From a virus: a stretch of 46,890 nucleotides of DNA. A program made the position numbers and the translations under genes. Each line of letters starts with the position of its first letter. Position 1 is the stretch's first letter. The stretch lies in the IMG/VR virus record IMGVR_UViG_3300021474_000009, positions 1 to 46,890 of that record, one strand, 5' to 3'. Of this stretch, positions 30,201 to 38,706 are shown one piece after another. The notes beneath the pieces were generated by a model that had not been told where the DNA came from, searched no databases, and was given only the letters and a program-made list of their open reading frames with translations.

Positions 30201-30934
30201 AGTCCGTTGCCTCCAATGTCCCATCCGGGAGCAAGACAATTGCCCGACATCTCCAGAGCTTGGTAGGAGTTAGAGAACGAAGGCCCTTGTGCGGGATTTC
30301 CTGAAGTGTTGAGAGCGATACTCGCGACATTGGCGAAGTATCCACCACCAAGAGGATCGGTAACAGAACTGTAGGCCGGGTTGGTTTGAGATATGACTTC
30401 AGCGGCAAGACCCAATGCATGCGGTGTCGTATAGAAAGTAAATGTAGGGTCAGTCTGTGAACCTGTAGCCGCAGCATTGGCAAACTGCACCGCAAAGGCT
30501 GGAGGAGATACCCCGCCACCACCTCCAGACGAGCCTGGAGCATTGGCTGAATACGGGCCAAACGTCCCGTAAGTAGTAGTAATCATGTACTGAAACGCAG
30601 TACCAGGGGGAACCCACATCCCCCAGTTTCCGCCCGCATCTGCTGTAGAAAAACACCCCACCACATTAGGACGGGTTAGCGGTGTAGCAGTCGGGCAAGA
30701 TGCAGCTCCGGTATTGTCCGTGAATGTAGTAAGCGGTGTAATGCAAGGTGTAGGTGTAGTTACGGTGCAGACATTGATTTGAGCGTTACTGATTCCAAGG
30801 ATGGGAACAAGAGAGCCGGCAGGTGCAGGCACACCGGAAACAGGATTCCCGGTAGTGGAGGCCATGTTGTCATAGCGCACTTCCTGAGCCATGCACAAAG
30901 GAGCCAGAAAGAGGAAAAGCAGCGGCTTTTTCAT
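27224..30934 (-). CDS. Giant tail fibre/spike with signal peptide (1236 aa)
   Basis: Residues 1-16 are hydrophobic (KPLLFLFLAPLCMA) before QEV, a signal peptide. Residues 18-128 are the four-Cys domain (56, 64, 80, 94) shared with the neighbouring fibre gene, followed by a Gly-rich hinge. The rest is mostly beta structure with scattered Cys pairs and a GNATLSGTNYNN region near the end, as in spike tips. It is the first of the four exported-type genes, starting directly at the stop of an ejection-type gene. Confidence 0.85.
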   Translation of the reverse strand: MKKPLLFLFLAPLCMAQEVRYDNMASTTGNPVSGVPAPAGSLVPILGISNAQINVCTVTTPTPCITPLTTFTDNTGAASCPTATPLTRPNVVGCFSTADAGGNWGMWVPPGTAFQYMITTTYGTFGPYSANAPGSSGGGGGVSPPAFAVQFANAAATGSQTDPTFTFYTTPHALGLAAEVISQTNPAYSSVTDPLGGGYFANVASIALNTSGNPAQGPSFSNSYQALEMSGNCLAPGWDIGGNGLSPIGPDWATCFGIVGQTNSYTPGIFQGVNFTINGNKGGDDQAGGFTVNCTGGDTDPAAEGCAALGLHTVQRPASYFFSGTVSATGAAGATTVTLTSGGAGPFEPTNAVIYDTQTPVLSNFHATGANTTYTNMGVFYFPVDASLTQSTQCSMLGTLYGTWTANTTYALGAQINYSANSLRWVVVHGGTSGGTVPAAFSSPVPGVPVIDGGVTWMYGGQVVPGIMQSINPASPTPVTVTFDCNYGAGTALANDTSGTASWLAGGEVERVKLSSVSGFTGGVISVGATGPPFGMGCPDGGHLVNATGGGGTGAQALIACSAGVPYYLYVTNPGTGYTSTPTFAIAGYTGTFFSAISTKLQTAVLTPRLLHGVAPTNASSSIWQGGTNGYYTSGLWTANGWTDQYSCPGSVDSSHLACEFVSASNPVPPNTQWSTCGAGVTLTGLTTTGTTVTGGLPTNMCGPYYTGIGSTGSFIKTAVLSCPGNSSYNTTSATVFTIDPTRFILTWNQTGATGTCASATISYPPSVFAANLYKGVEITQPCTQGSTTTSCPLDVNDVTFTAGDTYSTGPNPSIFGFGIRNVYQINGPDATTSTGPLNIAMQGGGINGTNGGAIGIVLQNLNQFGTPNAGLYFDNGGSYPPPQGISIQGAWADVIHTDPAQPGFSTIAINCPLDGCGDNTHQSYLTGMDGLLAAEWWPEVRGWALTNDNNFIVQNGYIEGGQSIGINGGGSAQPTAPNSEFFTAPVFTTANFVALGRGTAANTTTFLSTPINGDQSATLGTGQLVAGEISAAAQIPTNCAVYNIGTPGSTSYTYLVASVTLNGGHSTYVSAATGSGNATLSGTNYNNVVCQIAPGTVSQEVWRVTGGTAGRICSASTTVVPNNNPACPDTGQAPSPTGSPTNTDTSGTLYVGGTATIAETLKSGLATNTDMVGEITLSGGTGSYTFVNTYTNRPECFIHDHTTPTATPSFVVTSTTLTVTGTGTDVIGYGCIARN

Positions 30935-31909
30935 TTATTCCACCAGCTTCCGAAGATAATGACCTGCTATTCCTCCACCAACTGCTGCCGGAACCGCAAT
31001 CTTGCCACCGTTTTTCGCTACGTCCTTCAGGATCGCGGCCCGGCGATACTCTTTCATTGCGTCTGCATAGTCTTGACCCATACCTTTGGTATCGGCAGCG
31101 TTTTTGATGTCCTCAAATAACCCACCTTTCAACTGCTTGATACCGCCCTTCATACTCCCACCGATCCCCTGCTTTTCCAGGACGGAGGGGTTGGAAAGGT
31201 TCTCCTGAAACAGTCGAGCTTCGGGGTAATTCATAGGAAAGGTGGCCTGCGAACGATTTAGCAGTTTATTAGCCGTCGCGGGCATAGAAGGCCCAGTAGC
31301 ATCAATCTCCGCAATTCTCTGTAGATGTGGCGTAGTGTTGGCGAGTGTCACCGGTTGATCCTTTAAAGCCGCTCCTAATGTGTCAAATTTGGCCGCAGCG
31401 CGACCAGTGCGAGGTATAGCATCAATACCCTTCACCAGACCGCCAGCGGCCTCACCTGCAAGCGTAGAAGAGAGCAAATGCCCCGCTGTATCGGTAGCTG
31501 CTTTTTCGGGTCCACCCTCCTGATATGACTGATTAGCCGATTGAATCAAACTCTTTACTGGCCTATAGGCAGGACCGCCCACTAAGTCGCCCACTGCGTC
31601 ACCGATGGACATCTTTGGCGATTGCTGCGCTGCTGCTTTGAATTGCGATGGTGCCGAGACGAAATCATTCAGCGCCGTCCTGCCGATATTCCCGACAGGA
31701 CGCAGCGCTTCCGGGTAACCTCCTTTTCCGGGACCGGGATTGTATTGTGTCGATGGTGCAGCAAAGGCTGCTGGAGGATGTGCAGGAAGTTGCGGAGGCC
31801 CACCTTCTGGAGCACCAGCAACCGATTCAGACGCACCGCCATACTTCGCCCAAGGAGGAGGAGCGGAGGAGGCGTCAGGCTGCGCGTATTTATCCCAGGG
31901 TCCAGCCAT
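30935..31909 (-). CDS. Internal virion/ejection protein candidate (324 aa)
   Basis: Proline- and Ala-rich disordered N-terminus (WDKYAQPDASSAPPPW), then helical segments and a C-terminal Gly/Ala-rich stretch (VPAAVGGGIAGHYLRKL) that could insert in a membrane. Its place after the nozzle-type gene and before the fibres matches the T7 gp14-16 region. ATG overlaps the stop before it (TAATG). Confidence 0.68.
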   Translation of the reverse strand: MAGPWDKYAQPDASSAPPPWAKYGGASESVAGAPEGGPPQLPAHPPAAFAAPSTQYNPGPGKGGYPEALRPVGNIGRTALNDFVSAPSQFKAAAQQSPKMSIGDAVGDLVGGPAYRPVKSLIQSANQSYQEGGPEKAATDTAGHLLSSTLAGEAAGGLVKGIDAIPRTGRAAAKFDTLGAALKDQPVTLANTTPHLQRIAEIDATGPSMPATANKLLNRSQATFPMNYPEARLFQENLSNPSVLEKQGIGGSMKGGIKQLKGGLFEDIKNAADTKGMGQDYADAMKEYRRAAILKDVAKNGGKIAVPAAVGGGIAGHYLRKLVE

Positions 31910-33372
31910 TACTTCACCTTCTCCCAGTTCGATTGAACTTTAGGATCGCCACCCTTGAACTTATATCCGTCTTCTACGTCACCGGCTTTAGGACCGGCCT
32001 GACCACCGCCGCCCTGATGCATTGCGTTCATGTTCTGCGTCGTCCACTGATCGATGTGCTGGATAACCGCTTTTAGGTTTTCAGGGGTTTGCTTTGGAGC
32101 GTTGATTGCGTGGTCGAACTCTTCCCGCAGATTCTCAGGTAACCGTCCTCTGGCGTGCATCAACGCAACCGCGCTGGAATACATCAACAGATCAGAGCGA
32201 AGTCCCGCCATATCAGGATTATCCATGCCAACTTTGCCCTGCATAAATTCGTTCCATCGACCGGCCACAGGACCAAGAAGAGGCGCGAGGCGATCAATCT
32301 CCTGTAGCATCATCGGAGTTTGTTCATGCACTAGAGAAGCTTGCGCCCCAACATTCCTCATTTGAGTAGTCGGGGTATTCAGCGAGTTCACGCCTGCAGC
32401 CGTCTGCGCTCCCGGAGCAACCGTCTGCCCAGCGGTGAGACGTTCTACCGTCCCGCCTCCCTGACCATTCGGCACGATCATGGTGATTCCGGGTGCCTGC
32501 GTTGGCTTCTCTCCGGTCGGACCTTGGTCGGAATCGTACTTTTTCGTTGCGGGATTCCAAGCCATGTTATGAGGCTTTCCACCAACTTCAACCTGAATCA
32601 CTTTAGGAGCGCCGGCTTCCTTGTTCTCCCCCGGTTGAATCGATGTAATAGCGTCCGCAAATCTTTGCACATTTGGATCTTGCTGTGGATCGCGGTCCTC
32701 CTGAATCGCATTCTGCACCGCATCCGCATGCATCTGGAGCAAGGAATCCTTCTTTGCCTTGGTATCCTTCTCAATTTCCGCCTGCGTGAGAGCGTGGGTA
32801 TCCGCAGATTTCTGCGGCATCTCCGCAGTCTCTTCATTCACATGGCCCGTCTGCGCCTGCGTCAATCCGGTCTGAGCCTGCTTTTCGTCTTCAGCTACAT
32901 CCTGCCCAACCTGCCGCTGATCCTGATGAATCCCCATCATGTGGTGATATTGCGTTCCAGGCAAGTTAATCGCCAGAGAAGGCGCAACTGCACTCAAGGC
33001 AGTATCACCCAACGTCGCAATTCCCTGCGCACCATAGCCTAAAATCTTTCCCAGAGTAGGATGATTCTGGCCAAAACTGGAGTTTTCAATCTTGTTGTGG
33101 ATCTGCGAAATCCCACTTCCGGTCGAAAGCTTGCGCGAAAGCTCTGCCTGATCGCCCTGCGTTGTTCCACGTGGAGCAGTGATAGCTGGCATCTGAGGCG
33201 AACCAACCGCAGGAACGGGATTCGCCATCTTCGATACCGTACCCATCGGCGGAGCATCGGGAGCAGCCTTTGGCGGGACAACTCCGGGCAACGACAGGCC
33301 GGGATGCCACGGCTGGGGCGCAGCAATCAGTTGCTTTCGGAGTTCGTCCTCATCGTCCATCGGATCAGCCAT
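31909..33372 (-). CDS. Internal virion protein candidate (487 aa)
   Basis: Long, mostly helical, Gln/Asp/Ala-rich. The middle has coiled-coil stretches (DVAEDEKQAQTGLTQAQTGH) and the C-terminal third has LAPLLGPVAGRWNEFMQGK. No enzyme motif (no transglycosylase). Neighbours on both sides look like ejection proteins. The start adjoins the stop before it. Confidence 0.68.
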   Translation of the reverse strand: MADPMDDEDELRKQLIAAPQPWHPGLSLPGVVPPKAAPDAPPMGTVSKMANPVPAVGSPQMPAITAPRGTTQGDQAELSRKLSTGSGISQIHNKIENSSFGQNHPTLGKILGYGAQGIATLGDTALSAVAPSLAINLPGTQYHHMMGIHQDQRQVGQDVAEDEKQAQTGLTQAQTGHVNEETAEMPQKSADTHALTQAEIEKDTKAKKDSLLQMHADAVQNAIQEDRDPQQDPNVQRFADAITSIQPGENKEAGAPKVIQVEVGGKPHNMAWNPATKKYDSDQGPTGEKPTQAPGITMIVPNGQGGGTVERLTAGQTVAPGAQTAAGVNSLNTPTTQMRNVGAQASLVHEQTPMMLQEIDRLAPLLGPVAGRWNEFMQGKVGMDNPDMAGLRSDLLMYSSAVALMHARGRLPENLREEFDHAINAPKQTPENLKAVIQHIDQWTTQNMNAMHQGGGGQAGPKAGDVEDGYKFKGGDPKVQSNWEKVK

Positions 33373-33930
33373 TTATTCCTTTCCTGCTGCCGCCGCCGCC
33401 ACTTGTCCACCGCTGGCCACGCCCTGCAACATCAATTGCTGCCAGAAATTGCTCAGGCTTCCCGCATCCTTCAATGCTCCGGTAGACAGCCCCAGCGCAT
33501 TTTCCCCAGCGCCTACATCCTCTCCGTACAATGCGCCTTCACCCGCCAGACCTTCCTGTTGCTGTTTCGCCTTGAGATCGGCATTCTTTACTTGCAGACC
33601 AGCGTTGATCTGGCTCAAATCCTGACTTGCCCCGCGATCAGCCGCAGCGCTGGCGGCCTGTCCTGATCCAATATTCCTTGTTCGATTAGCTCTCAGTCCA
33701 GCTTCACCTACTCCCGCCGCAGCTCCACCGCCCGCCGTCTGCTCTGCCGCAGTCGTCATTGCTCCCATAGTCGCTGGGCTATATCCTTGCGGGTTGGTCG
33801 CTTCCGCCTGCAATTGAGGCTGCAGAGAAGACTCAATCCCTAAAGCATTCGCAGAATACTGATTCGAAAGGTTATTGGCGGTGCCGCTGTTTGATAACAG
33901 ATCACCCTTGATTCCTGAGTGTCCACCCAT
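33373..33930 (-). CDS. Small internal virion protein candidate (185 aa)
   Basis: Ala/Gly/Gln-rich helical protein (AMTTAAEQTAGGGAAAG, then AGLQVKNADLKAKQQQEG), ending GQVAAAAAGKE. Composition like T7 gp14 or other DNA-ejection proteins, though not clearly homologous. Start overlaps the stop of the GNAT-like gene. Confidence 0.68.
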   Translation of the reverse strand: MGGHSGIKGDLLSNSGTANNLSNQYSANALGIESSLQPQLQAEATNPQGYSPATMGAMTTAAEQTAGGGAAAGVGEAGLRANRTRNIGSGQAASAAADRGASQDLSQINAGLQVKNADLKAKQQQEGLAGEGALYGEDVGAGENALGLSTGALKDAGSLSNFWQQLMLQGVASGGQVAAAAAGKE

Positions 33931-34319
33931 TAGATTTCACCCTTGAGAAAGTGCAAACACGTCACCACCATCTTCCGCGCCCCTAAGTTCATGAGCCTGC
34001 GGATGTAACTCTTTGGCACATCATCTGCAATGAAACAATACCCGTCATTATAGCCGAGAGCAAAAACATCCTTTTTTAGCTCTGCAATAAGTAACTCCAG
34101 CGCAATCATCCTCCATGCCGGTGTCTCAAATGTAGGATCGAACACCGCATAAATCTCTACCGTCTCCCGCGCCATCAGGCAGATCCTCGGCTTGTCATCC
34201 TCATCAATGACCGCAAAACCAGAAATCATCTTGTCCGGCAAACCATATTTGGCCGGCTGCTTGGCGTAGATCGCCTCAATAGCGTCTTTATCGGCATTCG
34301 AGATGGAGCGAATATTCAT
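33930..34319 (-). CDS. GNAT-like acyltransferase-fold protein (129 aa)
   Basis: MNIRSISNADKDAIEAIYAK, then FAVIDEDDKPRICLMAR and a following strand-helix order fit the GNAT fold. The usual RxxGxG/A acetyl-CoA loop is not visible, so it may be non-catalytic or use a variant loop. It lies within the tail/ejection cluster, coupled by overlaps on both sides. Possible role: modification or assembly of virion proteins. Confidence 0.6.
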   Translation of the reverse strand: MNIRSISNADKDAIEAIYAKQPAKYGLPDKMISGFAVIDEDDKPRICLMARETVEIYAVFDPTFETPAWRMIALELLIAELKKDVFALGYNDGYCFIADDVPKSYIRRLMNLGARKMVVTCLHFLKGEI

Positions 34320-34846
34320 TGGCGTTTGGGCGGATTCGTACCGCGAAATGGGATGATGCCGAAACCTGAAATCTGCCCCGGTGTTCCAGTACCCGATCCC
34401 TGCCCAGGTGGCACAGGAGGAGGGTTAGTCCCCGTTGAAGTGGTCATGGGGTGGTAAACCGGAGCACTTGGGGAAGACGTGGGGTAGTCGGAATAAGCTC
34501 TCCACCACAAGGGCTGTATTCCTACTGGGATTCGCGCATCTCGGGATGGCCCCATGTGATGTGTCACCGGAGCGGAAAGTCCCTGATCCGTTCCATACTG
34601 CACGTGGTAATTGATCCCACGATAAATCTGGTTGTTATCGGTGATCTGAACATGCGCAACTCCGCCATTGACAACGACTTTCAGAGCATTGATCTGCGGA
34701 GGCGGAGCCTGATCGGTTCCCGCTGGATTAAGATTTGCTTGTTGCGACACATTTCTGATGGCTTGCTGGATATCAGAAAATGCCTCAGCAACCCGCTCTC
34801 CCCAGACAGGAATCGTTCTGATATACGGGATGTTCCTGATATTCAT
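34316..34846 (-). CDS. Virion-type protein with fibronectin III-like domain (176 aa)
   Basis: ATG 34846 overlaps the nozzle-gene stop (TGATG) after GGGGAG. The N-terminus is a helix (RVAEAFSDIQQAIRNVSQQ); residues 50-125 form beta strands with the AHVQITDNNQIYRGINYHVQ pattern of a fibronectin III/Ig domain; the tail is Pro/Gly-rich. Likely a tail accessory. Confidence 0.7.
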   Translation of the reverse strand: MNIRNIPYIRTIPVWGERVAEAFSDIQQAIRNVSQQANLNPAGTDQAPPPQINALKVVVNGGVAHVQITDNNQIYRGINYHVQYGTDQGLSAPVTHHMGPSRDARIPVGIQPLWWRAYSDYPTSSPSAPVYHPMTTSTGTNPPPVPPGQGSGTGTPGQISGFGIIPFRGTNPPKRQ

Positions 34847-37800
34847 CAGAAACTCCCCGAAACGGATCCGCGAACCTTGGCCCACGGTGAAGGCATCATG
34901 TTGACAACCAGCTTTTGCAGACTGAAGTAAGCATCTGTCTGCCCCAGCAGCGGCAATACCTGAATCTTAAAGGCGCATCGGCTCGTCTCTACATTCAACC
35001 CTGATTCAAGATCGAACGGCTGATCGGCATTCAACGCCAGATTGAGCGTCGATGGAAAGAGATTTGATAACGTCGCTCCCAAAGGAGTGATGTTGAACAT
35101 CCCGCTTCCTTCAATGTAGGCCGTGATGTAAGTGTAAAGTTTTCTATGGCTTCCAACCTGTAGAGCCTGCTCCATCTCGTGCGATACAAAGAAGTAAGTC
35201 GTATAGTAGCTAAAGATTTGCCCGTAATCGTCATCCGTATATTTAGCCGAATTGAGTGTGTAGGCATTCGTTCCGCCAAAGACGATCTGCGGAGCGCCTA
35301 AAGCATCACCGGGACGGTACATTAGTGCGCCCGACTGCAATGGAACGCTCCAACGCGTCCATTTCCTTGTCAGATCGGAAGCAATCATCTTGCCGGTAAA
35401 TGAGATATGGACCGGAGGGGAGGAAGCAATACCCTCCCCGTCTAAGTTCCGGTAGTCAAGGACCAGCAGTTGCATCGAACTTCCAACAGGCAGGCCAAAG
35501 AAACAGCGTTTGCTGATCTGATCGTTAGCTGCCCAGGCAAGAGCGGCCAGCGATTCGTCGGTATTCTCCCATATCGATTCAATCTCCTGCGAAATCTTCA
35601 TGGGCTGCTGTCCTGTAAAGATCTGGGCTCCGTCCGGTCCACCCCACGCCATCCACTCTTTACCCGAAGATCCGATTCCCTGAACGTTTCTGGCAATCGA
35701 GGAAATAGACCATGCCCCACAATTATCGGCTACATGGCGGAACCCCCACTCGGAGGGTTCCGTTGTCCCGTTATCGATGGTTTCATGCAGGGAACCACCG
35801 GTAACGCAGTTCAATGTGTCGCGGATCACTCCCCAGTTGCGGATCGCGGTGTTATCGTCTTCCGGCCCGGCTATCCCTGTGAGCCCATCAACCCCTTCAG
35901 GATTATCCTCGTAGCTAAATTTCGCCTCGGTATCGTTGAAAGACTGAGCAGTGTAATAGATCGATATTTCGTCTACTGTAAACGTGCCTGAAGTGCCTTT
36001 GATCGATAGCAGAAGATCTGCTGGGATGGTTGTCGGTGTCGAAGCGCTGAAGTTCGCGGTATACCATCCTGTACCCGTAAAAGTTATGGTTGCCGTCGAA
36101 GCAAAGGCCGTGGTCGCGCTTGTCAAGGTAGCAACAAAGGTTCCCGCGCCTACAAGATAGACACGAATGGAATAGGCAGTGTTTGGAAGCGCAATCGAGT
36201 CGCTGTAGGCATCCTGCCAAAACGATTGGCTGAGTTGACCTGTACCCGTTCCGGTGTTGATCTGCCATCCCATACCGCTAAATCGGGTATTGATTAACCC
36301 TCCGCCAGTAGTGACTAAAGTCCATCCGGTAGGAGCGATAGGAAGTGACGGATCTAAATATCCGCCATCGAACCCCATATTCAGCAGATTCTCAACCTTG
36401 TTGTAATCCCCCCACGCAACCAGACGGCTTGAATATGTGAAAAATCCTGCACATGGACCCAAGACGACTTGTTCCACCAGATTGTTGCCGGGAACCGATA
36501 TTCCAATACCGGTATAAAGCGTGTTGTCAGAGATATCGAGAATTGTCGTTCGAGTCGTATTGTCGTTCAACTGAGTTGCCGTTGAAACTACTTGGCCGTT
36601 GACTTGCGCCGGAACGGGAAGATAGAAGAAATATGCTCCCCCAGCACCGGTCAAAGCGAGGATTCGCGCAATCACATTCGGCGGTCCCAGAGGGATGTTG
36701 CTGACCGTCAGATATTGACCGCCATTCGCGGTAAAAGTGACCGGAGGCGATGGTTCTGTGATTGCATTGGTCGCCGTCAGAAACAAAACCTGTAACTGAT
36801 GCACTCCGGGGGTGATCTGACCGACCGGTGTCAGCGTCCCAATATCGGTAGAGCTGGCGTTAGGACCATACTGCTGGTACTGAATCCACGTCCCGTTAGG
36901 ATCAACCGCCGTAACATAAAATGTTCCATCCCATGAAAAACTGACATCGCCACCCGACCAAGTACCATCGGGGTAACTAATGGCCACAGTAAAAGTTGTA
37001 GCAGTCGGAGCCTCAACTACCTGAAAGAAGTTGGCTGCAGGATCGGACGATGCCAGCGGCCAGTAATACTCCACAGTGCCACCGGTCAGGGTTGCGTTGG
37101 CCTTGACTTCCGCATAGGTAAAGGTGGTTGGTGAGGGCACAGTCTGAACCGTGAAGATAACAAACGGCCCTCCAGTAGATTGTACTAGCACTTCCGACCC
37201 TACCGAAAGTCCATGCGGAGTGCTAGTTGTTACGGTAGAAATATCGGATATCGTAACAATGTTGACGATGGAGGTTCCAACCACGGTATTTGGGACATTG
37301 TTGATGGTTACGTTATTGAGCGGCAACAGACCATGCGCGGTGTTGGTCGTTACCGTGGCAATACCCGGATTATCTTCATTGTCGATAACGATAGAGGCAA
37401 TTCCACCGCCAACCTGTGTTGCCGTGATGCCGGAAATCTGCGCCTGATAGCCAACCTGAAAGTTAGCCGCAGCGGTGGAATAAGCCGTTACCGTGTTGCT
37501 TGCCCGAATGATCGACACTCCGGGCTGGACAGCAGTTCCACCTGTTCCCGTATCGCTCGATGTCTGATAGTAAGAGACTTTAAACTGCGTTGGAGAAATG
37601 ATCGTCTCAATTGTCCATGTGCCATTGAAAAACCCGGTATTTCCCGAGATGACCACACTCACAGCCGGGTTATACGTTACCGGTGCTGACAAAGTGACCG
37701 TAAAGCTCAGCCAGACCACACCGCCGTGAAACGGCAGCAGATGAGAGTCTGTGGAAGTGATCGAAACAATTGATCCAGTGACTCCAGAACTAACGAATAG

Positions 37801-38298
37801 CGGACCTGAAGGGATAATAGTGCTGGAAACCGTGGGAGGCGTTCCTGGGCCATCCTGGGTCACTCTGTAGACGTTTGTGCCGTCGTATTGCAGCGGGATA
37901 TCGTAACCATGAACCCCGTTCGAGAGAGCTATGTATTCCCGGCCAAACGCTGTCACTGATTCCGCCCGAGTCGCCAGAGTCGTAAACAACAAAGTCGCCG
38001 TTCCCGGGGATACGGTTAGATCCTCGACGTACATGTTGCCCGCAGAGGTGAGGTAGAGGTTCTTTATGTTTCCGTTAGGCGTCTGAAAGCTTTTCTCATA
38101 GACGACCTGCCCCGCATCGAGCGCAGAGGTAAAGATCTTCTGCAGCGCCGGCCTTGTCGATACGGTTCCTGGAGTGAAAACGACATCTTGATTGTCGGGG
38201 GAAATGCCCTCGGGAATGTCAGACGGCGATAGCTCCGTATCCAGTGAAGAAAACAGAGACAAAGGCACATCGACAGACCCGAGAGCATTGATCGCCAT
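34846..38298 (-). CDS. Large tail nozzle-type protein (1150 aa)
   Basis: The N-terminal SPDNQDVVFTPGTVSTRPAL segment is typical of T7 gp12-like tubular (nozzle) proteins. The middle has two or more repeated modules of about 70 residues, such as ISTVTTSTPHGLSVGSEV, alike to E1-type FCCH beta modules often inserted in phage tails. The C-terminal end QKLVVNMMPSPWAKVRG is well formed. Forms the distal tail tube in podoviruses. It follows the adaptor gene, as expected. Confidence 0.8.
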   Translation of the reverse strand: MAINALGSVDVPLSLFSSLDTELSPSDIPEGISPDNQDVVFTPGTVSTRPALQKIFTSALDAGQVVYEKSFQTPNGNIKNLYLTSAGNMYVEDLTVSPGTATLLFTTLATRAESVTAFGREYIALSNGVHGYDIPLQYDGTNVYRVTQDGPGTPPTVSSTIIPSGPLFVSSGVTGSIVSITSTDSHLLPFHGGVVWLSFTVTLSAPVTYNPAVSVVISGNTGFFNGTWTIETIISPTQFKVSYYQTSSDTGTGGTAVQPGVSIIRASNTVTAYSTAAANFQVGYQAQISGITATQVGGGIASIVIDNEDNPGIATVTTNTAHGLLPLNNVTINNVPNTVVGTSIVNIVTISDISTVTTSTPHGLSVGSEVLVQSTGGPFVIFTVQTVPSPTTFTYAEVKANATLTGGTVEYYWPLASSDPAANFFQVVEAPTATTFTVAISYPDGTWSGGDVSFSWDGTFYVTAVDPNGTWIQYQQYGPNASSTDIGTLTPVGQITPGVHQLQVLFLTATNAITEPSPPVTFTANGGQYLTVSNIPLGPPNVIARILALTGAGGAYFFYLPVPAQVNGQVVSTATQLNDNTTRTTILDISDNTLYTGIGISVPGNNLVEQVVLGPCAGFFTYSSRLVAWGDYNKVENLLNMGFDGGYLDPSLPIAPTGWTLVTTGGGLINTRFSGMGWQINTGTGTGQLSQSFWQDAYSDSIALPNTAYSIRVYLVGAGTFVATLTSATTAFASTATITFTGTGWYTANFSASTPTTIPADLLLSIKGTSGTFTVDEISIYYTAQSFNDTEAKFSYEDNPEGVDGLTGIAGPEDDNTAIRNWGVIRDTLNCVTGGSLHETIDNGTTEPSEWGFRHVADNCGAWSISSIARNVQGIGSSGKEWMAWGGPDGAQIFTGQQPMKISQEIESIWENTDESLAALAWAANDQISKRCFFGLPVGSSMQLLVLDYRNLDGEGIASSPPVHISFTGKMIASDLTRKWTRWSVPLQSGALMYRPGDALGAPQIVFGGTNAYTLNSAKYTDDDYGQIFSYYTTYFFVSHEMEQALQVGSHRKLYTYITAYIEGSGMFNITPLGATLSNLFPSTLNLALNADQPFDLESGLNVETSRCAFKIQVLPLLGQTDAYFSLQKLVVNMMPSPWAKVRGSVSGSF

Positions 38299-38682
38299 TT
38301 AGATGAACTTGTTGAACGTTGCCCGGAATACAAGGTTAGCCGCATTGACTGAGGCATAGGTGACGTTGCCAAGCTGCTGAAGACCATCGCCCGCCGCCGC
38401 ACCTGTGGTCATAGCCAGCAATTTACCGTTGGCTTGTGTCGTTCCGGGAGCGAACTGCCACACAATCCCGGAAGGTGCTGTTGCTGAAGGCGTCGCCGGC
38501 TGTTCCACAACATCCACCCACAAAGGCGGCGAGCTGGACTTGATCTGATCGAATCCCTTGAACGAAAGGGTATCGCCAGTCGAAGATGCGGGATAGCTTC
38601 CGGTGAGAGTGATGGTTCCATAGACAACGAAGGTATCTCGTGTCGAGTCAACGTTTGTGACGGTTGCGACTACTGCTGCCAT
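38299..38682 (-). CDS. Beta-rich structural protein (127 aa)
   Basis: AAGGAG six bases before the ATG, a strong site. Ser/Thr/Val-rich strands (FVVYGTITLTGSYPAS) and a Gly/Ala-rich loop. Lies between the adaptor and the nozzle gene, so a decoration or tail accessory is likely. No family named. Confidence 0.72.
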   Translation of the reverse strand: MAAVVATVTNVDSTRDTFVVYGTITLTGSYPASSTGDTLSFKGFDQIKSSSPPLWVDVVEQPATPSATAPSGIVWQFAPGTTQANGKLLAMTTGAAAGDGLQQLGNVTYASVNAANLVFRATFNKFI

Positions 38683-38706
38683 GGTGATCTCCTTAGATAG
38701 CGCACG

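Noticed and set aside
32341-33666. Plus-strand ORFs over ejection-type genes (up to 233 aa)
   Set aside because: Antisense to well-supported minus genes, low-complexity Arg/Leu composition, no site or context.
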